A DNA stretch of 5,264 bases, taken from DASXBA01 sp046729895. GTDB taxonomy: Bacteria; Actinomycetota; Thermoleophilia; Solirubrobacterales; Thermoleophilaceae. The stretch's first letter is position 1, and every line of letters begins with the position of its first letter. Under the pieces are notes generated by a model that worked only from the letters and a program-made list of their open reading frames with translations, had not been told where the DNA came from and searched no databases. The stretch spans positions 1 to 5,264 of the forward strand of contig JBKPHP010000120.1 in the NCBI GenBank assembly GCA_046729895.1, given 5' to 3'. Position numbers and translations under genes: made by a program. Positions 1-4,771 of the stretch are shown here, in pieces.

Positions 1-44
1 GCGGTCGTGCCCTCGTCGACGCCGAGGACCAGGCGCTCGCTCAC
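1..44 (-). CDS. FGGY-family carbohydrate kinase, probably glycerol kinase-like (N-terminal fragment, cut by window edge)
   Basis: On the minus strand a GTG codon at 44-42 overlaps the TGA stop (43-41) of the FAD dehydrogenase gene and opens a frame that runs off the left edge. Only 14 full codons are visible: MSERLVLGVDEGTTA. A short beta strand followed by G-x-D-x-G-T-T is the first phosphate-binding motif of the actin/hexokinase-fold FGGY kinases; glycerol kinases carry the very similar ALDQGTT at the same N-terminal place. From family knowledge such an enzyme would phosphorylate glycerol or another polyol with ATP in the cytosol. The GTGA overlap implies translational coupling to the upstream dehydrogenase, and a kinase followed by a polyol-phosphate dehydrogenase makes metabolic sense. 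The substrate cannot be read from so short a piece; xylulose, erythritol or other FGGY kinases remain possible. Confidence 0.72.
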   Translation of the reverse strand, partial: MSERLVLGVDEGTT

Positions 45-1189
45 GCCGTGGCCGCCCTGTACTCGGCCGTGCGGCGCCACCAGGGCCGAAGCGCCTCGGG
101 AGCTCGCGCGAAGCGCACTGGCCGTTCCTCGCCGAGGGTGACGCCCTGCTCCTTCACGAGTCCGACCACGTGCTCTGCGACGCCCAGCGAGGCGCTCAGT
201 CCCGTCGAGCGGATCGCGGCCACGTTGATCAGCGCCGGGCAGACGGGGGAAGCGCCGATCGCATAGTTCACTCCTTGACGCCCGGCGGGGCGCAGGCCTG
301 CGTAGGCGGCGACGGGCTCCGCGCCCTCCAGGGCGGGCAGCATGGCCATGGCCTTGGGCATCACCTCGGACCACGCCTCGTCCCGCACCGACCAATCCTC
401 CTTGTCGTCCTGGTCGTGCGCCGTCGGGCCCGCGACCACCTTGCCGTCCAGCGTGGGGAAGACCAGCACCCCCTTGGTTCGCTTGGTCGGCACTGGGAGG
501 AGGATCCGGTCGAGGGGCTTGTGGTCCGGCGGCTCGAAGACGAAGAACTCTCCCTTGCGGGGATAGATCTGGAAGCTGTCGTCGCCGGCCAGCCGCGCGA
601 CGTCGTCCGAGTAGAGGCCGGCGCAGTTGACCGCCACGTCGCAGCGCACGCCCTGGCCCGAGGCGAGCCCGAGCGACAGCGCTCCCTCGTTCCGCCCGAT
701 TGCGTCGACGCGCGCGCGGGTCACGACCTCCGCGCCTTGCGCGGCGGCCGAAGCGGCCATGGCAGTCGAGTACGCCACGGGATCGGTCACGGCCTCGCCG
801 GGCACTCGCAGAGCGCCGCCGTCGTCAAGCTCGGCGGGCACCCCGTTGCGCCGCGCGCCTCGGGCGAGCCTCTCCAGGGTGCGCCGGTCGTCGTCGCCGC
901 GAGCGCGGAGCAGTGCACCGCACCGCAGCACCGGAACGCCCAGTCCCTGGACCACGGGGTCGCGGAGCTCGGCGGAGCGCAGGATCAGCCGCGTCTCCAG
1001 CTCGTTCGGGGGCGAATCGAACCCGGTGTGGAGGATCCCGGAGTTCGTGCCGCTCGCTCCGAGCGCCAGGCGATCCTCCGCCTCTAGGAGCGTCACCGCG
1101 ACGCCGCGGCGGGCGAGCGCAAGACTTGTGGCGGCGCCCACGACGCCCCCTCCGATGACTGCCACCTGGGTGTTAGGCTCGCCCTGCAA
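41..1189 (-). CDS. FAD-dependent dehydrogenase of the glycerol-3-phosphate dehydrogenase / L-2-hydroxyglutarate oxidase (COG0579-like) family
   Basis: A DAO-fold flavoprotein of 382 residues. Seen: an N-terminal strand followed by the FAD-binding GGGVVG (residues 13-18), an acidic residue at the end of the second strand (E36), GASGTNSGILHTG (44-56, with H54) typical of this family, NCAGLYSD (188-195), YPRKGEFF (209-216), GPTAHDQDDKEDW (254-266), YAGLRP (296-301) and a C-terminal FAD-contacting stretch around STGLSASLG (327-335). These are hallmarks of the family that oxidises hydroxy groups of glycerol-3-phosphate or 2-hydroxyglutarate and usually passes electrons to quinone or oxygen. The start chosen is TTG at 1189-1187, because GGAGGG lies seven bases upstream and the Rossmann motif then sits at the usual place; an ATG at 1288 would give a 33-residue extension without family resemblance and lies inside the divergent gene. 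The downstream overlapping kinase start favours glycerol-3-phosphate as substrate. A role in oxidising a gamma-glutamyl amine from the divergent operon is a weaker alternative. Confidence 0.87.
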   Translation of the reverse strand: MQGEPNTQVAVIGGGVVGAATSLALARRGVAVTLLEAEDRLALGASGTNSGILHTGFDSPPNELETRLILRSAELRDPVVQGLGVPVLRCGALLRARGDDDRRTLERLARGARRNGVPAELDDGGALRVPGEAVTDPVAYSTAMAASAAAQGAEVVTRARVDAIGRNEGALSLGLASGQGVRCDVAVNCAGLYSDDVARLAGDDSFQIYPRKGEFFVFEPPDHKPLDRILLPVPTKRTKGVLVFPTLDGKVVAGPTAHDQDDKEDWSVRDEAWSEVMPKAMAMLPALEGAEPVAAYAGLRPAGRQGVNYAIGASPVCPALINVAAIRSTGLSASLGVAEHVVGLVKEQGVTLGEERPVRFARAPEALRPWWRRTAEYRAATA

Positions 1190-1196
1190 AGGCCCG

Positions 1197-1202
1197 CCCT
1201 CC
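1197..1202 (-). promoter_or_regulatory. Ribosome binding site of the FAD dehydrogenase
   Basis: Read on the minus strand this is GGAGGG, seven bases before a TTG codon (1189-1187). It decides in favour of the TTG start over the longer frame opening at ATG 1288, for which no comparable site exists. Confidence 0.72.
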
Positions 1203-1219
1203 GGACCATAAGGGAAACC

Positions 1220-1276
1220 ATGACTCTCGACGCTCTGACTTCGATACGGCACAACCGACAAGGGGCCACGCCATGA
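1220..1276 (+). other. Possible 18-codon upstream ORF (leader peptide) coupled to the ligase gene
   Basis: An ATG at 1220-1222 opens a frame encoding MTLDALTSIRHNRQGATP and stops at TGA 1274-1276, which overlaps the ligase ATG (1273-1275) as ATGA. A weak ribosome binding sequence (AAGGGA, 1210-1215) lies four bases before the ATG. The geometry would allow translational coupling or leader-dependent control of the ligase. There is no run of one amino acid of the kind seen in classical attenuators, and I see no obvious terminator hairpin. The ligase has its own good site (AAGGGG, 1260-1265), so coupling is not required. It may be an accidental by-product of the start-region duplication. Confidence 0.3.
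1260..1265 (+). promoter_or_regulatory. Ribosome binding site of the glutamine-synthetase-like ligase
   Basis: AAGGGG lies seven bases before ATG 1273-1275. It supports this start over the internal ATG at 1336 (residue 22), which has only a GGCGGA-like sequence directly against it. Confidence 0.65.
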
Positions 1277-2679
1277 CTCTCGAGGCAACCAGACAAACAG
1301 ACGGCCGGCCGGGCGGACCAGGCGGCACCGGCGGAATGCTGTCGCTGGACGAGCTCCGCAAGGAGGCCAAGGAGGGGACGATCGACACGGTCGTCGCCGC
1401 CTTCACCGACATGCAGGGCCGGTTGTTCGGCAAGCGGATCCACGTCGAATACTTCCTCGACGACGTGACCCAGCACGGGATCGAGGGCTGCAACTACCTG
1501 CTCGCCCTCGACATGGAGATGGATCCCGTTCCGGGCTACGAGATGGCCAACTGGGAGAAGGGCTACGGCGACTTCGCGATCCTTCCCGACATGGGAACGC
1601 TGCGCCGGATCCCGTGGCTCGACCGTACCGCCATGGTGCTCTGCGACGTGGCGAACCACGACGGCTCGCCGGTCGTGGCCTCGCCGCGGCAGGTACTGAT
1701 CGCGCAGTACCAGCGGGCGCAGGAGATGGGCTATGTCCCGTACTGCGCTTCCGAGCTCGAGTTCTACCTCTACAAGGAGAGCTACTCCGAGGCGCACGAG
1801 AAGGACTACCAGGGCCTCACGCCGACGATTCCCTACATACTCGACTACCACATCCTCGCCACGACAATGGACGAGCAATACCTCGGGCCGATTCGCCGCG
1901 GCATGCACGAGGCCGGGATCCCCGTCGAGTTCTCAAAAGGGGAGGCCTGGTACGGCCAGCACGAAGTCAATACGCGCTACGCCGACGCCGTCACCTCCGC
2001 GGACCGGCACACGATCTACAAGAACGGGGTCAAGGAGATCGCCTTCCTGAACGGGATCTCGGCGACCTTCATGGCGAAGCCGTCGGAGAAGGACATCGGC
2101 AGCTCGTGCCACATCCACTCCAGCCTGTTCCAGGGTGACAAGAGCGCCTTCGTCGACGGCCACGAGGAGACCGACGTCTTCCGCAACTATCTGGGCGGGC
2201 AGCGGGCCCGGATCCGCGAGCTGGCGCTGTTCGTCGCACCGGCGATCAACTCCTACAAGCGCTTCGCGACCGAGAGCTGGGCGCCGACCTCCATCTCCTG
2301 GGGCCGCGACAACCGCACCTGCGGCTTCCGCATCGTCGGCCACGGCCAGTCCCGCCGGGTCGAATGCCGGATTCCCGGCGCCGACGCCAACCCGTACCTC
2401 GGCTACGCGGCGCTACTCGCTGCTGGGCTCGACGGGATCGAGAACCGCACCGATCCCGGGCCGGAGCTCGTAGGCAACGCCTACGAGGAGGGCGAAGCCG
2501 AGCCCTTCCCATCCACCCTCCGCGAGGCGGTCGACCTCTGGGAGTCGAGCGACTTCGCCAAGCGGACCTTCGGCGAGGCGGTCTGGAAGCACTACCTCAA
2601 CTACGGACGCACCGAGCAGCGCCTGTTCGACGAGGTGGTCACCGACTACGAGCGGCGCCGGATGTTCGAGCGCGGCTGA
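1273..2679 (+). CDS. Glutamine-synthetase-family gamma-glutamyl-amine ligase (PuuA/GlnA3/GlnA4 type)
   Basis: A 468-residue GS-fold ligase. Probable role: ATP-dependent joining of the glutamate side chain to a primary amine, the first step of gamma-glutamylated amine degradation. Seen: an N-terminal beta-grasp domain with FTDMQGRLFGKRI (44-56), then the catalytic domain with SELEF (160-164, metal-binding glutamates), GQHEVN (228-233), KPSEKDIGSSCHIH (269-282, H280), NSYKR (326-330), DNRT (346-349), RRVECR (361-366) and ADANPYL (370-376). The canonical DGSS ammonium-site motif is missing from the region before LPD (104-106). In an ungapped match to E. coli GlnA after NSYKR, the flap glutamate (GYEAP) is replaced by W336 (SWAP). 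The adenylylation tyrosine motif is also absent. These changes argue against ammonia as substrate and against GlnE-type control. Residues 11-21 form a Gly/Pro-rich, probably disordered extension; starting at M22 would remove it. The downstream gamma-glutamyl hydrolase and aldehyde dehydrogenase support the assignment. The amine (putrescine, polyamine, ethanolamine or other) cannot be read from sequence. Confidence 0.88.
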   Translation: MTLEATRQTDGRPGGPGGTGGMLSLDELRKEAKEGTIDTVVAAFTDMQGRLFGKRIHVEYFLDDVTQHGIEGCNYLLALDMEMDPVPGYEMANWEKGYGDFAILPDMGTLRRIPWLDRTAMVLCDVANHDGSPVVASPRQVLIAQYQRAQEMGYVPYCASELEFYLYKESYSEAHEKDYQGLTPTIPYILDYHILATTMDEQYLGPIRRGMHEAGIPVEFSKGEAWYGQHEVNTRYADAVTSADRHTIYKNGVKEIAFLNGISATFMAKPSEKDIGSSCHIHSSLFQGDKSAFVDGHEETDVFRNYLGGQRARIRELALFVAPAINSYKRFATESWAPTSISWGRDNRTCGFRIVGHGQSRRVECRIPGADANPYLGYAALLAAGLDGIENRTDPGPELVGNAYEEGEAEPFPSTLREAVDLWESSDFAKRTFGEAVWKHYLNYGRTEQRLFDEVVTDYERRRMFERG

Positions 2680-2702
2680 CGTTGCGCCACTCCGGTGATG
2701 TT

Positions 2703-3419
2703 GTGAGCAGCCCGGTGATCGGGATCTGTGCCGGGGTCGAGCGCGCTGCCTGGGGCTCGTGGGAGTGCGAAACCAACGTGACCCCGCGCTCCTACACGCG
2801 TGCGGTGGCGACCGCCGGCGCCCAGGCCGTGATCCTGCCGCCCGACGACGCCGTGGCTCAGTCGCCCGACCGAGTCCTCGACCTTGTCGACGGCCTGCTC
2901 CTGGCCGGCGGGAGCGACATCGACCCCTCCACCTACGGGGCCCGTCCACACCCCGAGACGCGCCGCACCCGTGCCGAGCGGGACCGCTTCGAGCTCGCCC
3001 TCGCTCACCGGGCCCTGGAGCGTGGCCTCCATCTGCTCGGAATCTGCCGCGGCATGGAGCTCCTGAACGTGGCGCTGGGCGGGACCCTCGACCAGCACCT
3101 CGAGCGCCTCGACCTGCACCGCCACAGCCCCGGTGCCTTCTGCGACCACGAGGTGCGGCTGGAGCCGGGCTCCCTCGCGGCGCGGGCGGTCGGCGCCGAG
3201 ACGACCGCGGTGAGGTCCCATCATCACCAAGGCCTCGCGGAGCTCGGCGAAGGGCTCGTTGCGAGCGGGTGGTCGCTGCCGGATGGGCTCATAGAGGCGA
3301 TCGAACTGCCGGAGGGCGGCTTCGTGCTCGGCGTGCTCTGGCATCCGGAGGAGGACGAGCGCGACCGCGTCGTCGGAGCTCTGGTTGAAGGGGCCCGCGT
3401 TAAGGAGGTGGCTTCGTGA
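2703..3419 (+). CDS. Gamma-glutamyl-gamma-aminobutyrate hydrolase-like (PuuD-type, peptidase C26 / class I glutamine amidotransferase fold)
   Basis: A 238-residue cytosolic hydrolase expected to cut the gamma-glutamyl bond after the amine part has been oxidised, giving free glutamate plus an amino acid such as GABA or glycine. Seen: LLAGGSDIDPSTYG (66-79), typical of this family; the nucleophile elbow GICRG (113-117, C115); NVALGGTLDQHL (122-133); SHHHQ (172-176); and LWHPEE (212-217) supplying the catalytic H214 and E216. All three triad residues are present and the length is near that of PuuD (about 250). GTG 2703 is the best start: it gives MSSPVIGICAG, the normal N-terminus of the family, although the ribosome binding sequence is weak (GGTGA, 2694-2698). 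TTG 2682 and GTG 2715 are alternatives. It begins 23 bases after the ligase and its TGA overlaps the next GTG, so it is an internal operon gene. No synthase partner domain is present, as expected for the hydrolase branch. Confidence 0.9.
   Translation: MSSPVIGICAGVERAAWGSWECETNVTPRSYTRAVATAGAQAVILPPDDAVAQSPDRVLDLVDGLLLAGGSDIDPSTYGARPHPETRRTRAERDRFELALAHRALERGLHLLGICRGMELLNVALGGTLDQHLERLDLHRHSPGAFCDHEVRLEPGSLAARAVGAETTAVRSHHHQGLAELGEGLVASGWSLPDGLIEAIELPEGGFVLGVLWHPEEDERDRVVGALVEGARVKEVAS
3402..3408 (+). promoter_or_regulatory. Strong ribosome binding site of the aldehyde dehydrogenase
   Basis: AAGGAGG, a full match to the anti-Shine-Dalgarno core, lies seven bases before GTG 3416. It sits inside the last codons of the hydrolase gene. 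An in-frame TAA at 3401-3403 overlaps it and prevents any upstream extension of the aldehyde dehydrogenase, so the GTG start is firm. Confidence 0.88.
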
Positions 3420-4771
3420 TTCAGGTGGTCGAGCCCGCCACCGCCGAGGTCATGGCCGAACTCCCGAAGGCGGACGTCGAGGAGACCGACGCCGCCGTGG
3501 CTCGGGCGAAGGCGGCCTTCCCGAAGTGGCGGGCCGTGGTCCCGAGCGACCGGGCCACCCTCCTCCATCGCCTGGCCGATGCGCTCGAGAGTGGCCTCGG
3601 AGAGCTCGCCCGGATCGAGGCCCGCAACGCCGGCAAGCCGATCTCGGATGCCCGCGCCGAGATGGAGATGGTGGTCGAGACCTTCCGCTACTACGCGGGC
3701 GCTCCGGAGCGCTTGCTCGGGGACACGATCCCCGTGCCCGGCGGCGTGGACATGACCTTCCGAGAGCCGCTGGGCGTGGTGGGGCTAATCGTTCCGTGGA
3801 ACTTCCCGCTAGTGATCGCCTCCTGGAAGGTCGCGCCCGCTCTCGCCGCCGGCAACACGCTGGTGCTCAAGCCGGCCGAGCTGACGCCGCTCACGGCGGT
3901 GGAGCTCGAGCGGATCGCCCTCGAGGCGGGTATCCCGAAGGGGGTGGTGAACGTGGTGCCCGGGCCGGGATCGGTATGCGGGCAGCGGCTCGTGGAGCAC
4001 CCGGACGTGGCCAAGATCGCCTTCACCGGCTCGACCGAGGTGGGCCGGCGGATCGCCGAGTCGGCCGCCGGGTCGATCAAGCGGGGCACGCTCGAGCTGG
4101 GCGGCAAGTCGGCCAACGTGATCTTCGCCGACGCCGACCTCGAGCGTGCCGCCGCAGCAGCGCCGATCGCAGTGTTCGGCAACGCCGGCCAGGACTGCTG
4201 CGCGCGCTCCCGGATCCTCGTGGAGCGCTCGGCTCTCGACCGCTTCATGGACGCGCTGGAGGAGGCCGTGGAGGGTCTGAAGGTAGGCGATCCCCTGGAC
4301 GAGGACACCCAGATGGGCCCGCTGATCTCGGCGGACCAGCGCAGCAAGGTGGCTTCCTACCTGAACGGCGAGGCGCCGGTGGCCATCCGCGGCTCCGCTC
4401 CGGAGGGGGCGGGTTTCTGGTTCCCGCCGACGGTGCTCTGCCCGGTAGCGAACGACGACCGCGCGGCGCGCGAGGAGATCTTCGGTCCCGTCGCGTGCGT
4501 GATTCCCTTTCGCGACGAGGAGGAGGCGGTGCGGCTGGCCAACGACACCATCTATGGCCTCTCCGGCTCCATCTGGACACGCGACGGCGGAAAGGCGCTG
4601 CGGGTGGCGCGTGCGATCGAGACCGGCGTGATCTCGATCAACTCAAACACCTCGGTGCGCGTGGCCACGCCGTTCGGCGGCTTCAAGCAGTCCGGGGTCG
4701 GCCGCGAGCTCGGCCCGCACGCCCTCGAGCACTACACCGAGCTCAAGAACGTCTACTACGCGACCGAGTAG
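3416..4771 (+). CDS. NAD(P)-dependent aldehyde dehydrogenase, probably acting on a gamma-glutamyl-aminoaldehyde (PuuC-like role)
   Basis: A 451-residue aldehyde dehydrogenase that would oxidise the aldehyde made from the gamma-glutamyl amine to its carboxylic acid. Seen: VPWNFP (126-131, oxyanion-hole N129), LKPAE (151-155, cofactor-binding K152), FTGSTEVG (203-210, coenzyme loop), LELGG (226-230, general base E227), NAGQDCCARSR (256-266, nucleophile C261), EEIFGPV (353-359) and PFGGFKQSGVGRELG (419-433). All catalytic residues are present. The NAGQDC form of the cysteine motif resembles aminobutyraldehyde dehydrogenases, which fits an amino-aldehyde substrate. The protein lacks about 30 residues at the N-terminus compared with the common 480-500-residue length: it begins almost directly at the VEPATAEVM strand, and an in-frame stop at 3401-3403 proves this is real. 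It overlaps the hydrolase by GTGA and the next gene by one base (TAGTG). Betaine- or phenylacetaldehyde-type substrates cannot be excluded. Confidence 0.9.
   Translation: MIQVVEPATAEVMAELPKADVEETDAAVARAKAAFPKWRAVVPSDRATLLHRLADALESGLGELARIEARNAGKPISDARAEMEMVVETFRYYAGAPERLLGDTIPVPGGVDMTFREPLGVVGLIVPWNFPLVIASWKVAPALAAGNTLVLKPAELTPLTAVELERIALEAGIPKGVVNVVPGPGSVCGQRLVEHPDVAKIAFTGSTEVGRRIAESAAGSIKRGTLELGGKSANVIFADADLERAAAAAPIAVFGNAGQDCCARSRILVERSALDRFMDALEEAVEGLKVGDPLDEDTQMGPLISADQRSKVASYLNGEAPVAIRGSAPEGAGFWFPPTVLCPVANDDRAAREEIFGPVACVIPFRDEEEAVRLANDTIYGLSGSIWTRDGGKALRVARAIETGVISINSNTSVRVATPFGGFKQSGVGRELGPHALEHYTELKNVYYATE

Larger units (their letters stand above)
1190..1272. promoter_or_regulatory. 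Divergent intergenic region between the two gene groups
   Basis: The 83 bases between the TTG of the leftward dehydrogenase and the ATG of the rightward ligase must hold, or lie very near, the promoters of both groups. Outside the two ribosome binding sites only about 57 bases are free, so the promoters probably overlap or reach into the opposite coding sequence. I see no convincing -35/-10 pair on either strand. Weak TANNNT hexamers exist (TAGGCT at 1174-1179 on the plus strand, inside the dehydrogenase gene; TATGGT on the minus strand at about 1204-1209), but the latter lies too close to the ribosome binding site for a normal leader. The region also holds a start-site duplication and GACT(C)TCGA repeats, entered separately. 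Confidence 0.6.
1218..1283 (+). repeat. Direct repeat of the ligase start region (13 bases, copies 53 bases apart)
   Basis: CCATGACTCTCGA occurs at 1218-1230 and again, identically, at 1271-1283. The next base differs and then GC matches, so the similarity is 15 of 16. Each copy is preceded by an AGGG-type ribosome binding sequence (1211-1214 and 1261-1264), and each opens with codons for M-T-L-(D/E)-A. The second copy is the start of the ligase gene. The two copies are 53 bases apart and therefore not in the same frame. A local duplication of the translation start is the simplest reading; a shared protein-binding site is the other. Confidence 0.8.

Noticed and set aside
170..1087. Long plus-strand open frame of 305 codons opposite the FAD dehydrogenase
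   Set aside because: It is an antisense shadow in high-GC DNA: low-complexity Arg/Gly/Ala/Val composition, no recognisable domain, and fully overlapped by a well-supported gene on the other strand.
41..1189. Reading the FAD enzyme as a true PuuB gamma-glutamylputrescine oxidase
   Set aside because: Motifs such as SGTNSGILHTG, YPRKGEFF and GPTA fit the glycerol-3-phosphate dehydrogenase / 2-hydroxyglutarate oxidase family, and the coupled partner is an FGGY kinase; a role with the amine operon is only a remote possibility.
1190..1288. ATG 1288 as start of the FAD dehydrogenase, giving 415 residues
   Set aside because: The extra 33 residues have no family resemblance, the frame would start inside the divergent ligase, and TTG 1189 has a GGAGGG site seven bases upstream and puts the FAD motif at its usual place.
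1303..1335. GC-rich near-repeat of GGCGG/GGCCGG units at the ligase 5' end as a structural or regulatory repeat
   Set aside because: It is explained by a short Gly/Pro-rich coding stretch (residues 11-21) in high-GC DNA; no regular unit length is visible.
1093..1908. Minus-strand open frame of 271 codons across the divergent gap and the ligase 5' part
   Set aside because: It overlaps two supported genes and the intergenic region, and the translated sequence shows no recognisable domain.
2364..2702. Upstream extension of the hydrolase frame into the ligase gene
   Set aside because: The extension is Arg-rich shadow sequence inside the ligase; family similarity begins only at GTG 2703.
2646..3344. 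Minus-strand open frame of 232 codons opposite the hydrolase
   Set aside because: No family motifs, and the plus-strand hydrolase over the same bases has a complete catalytic triad.
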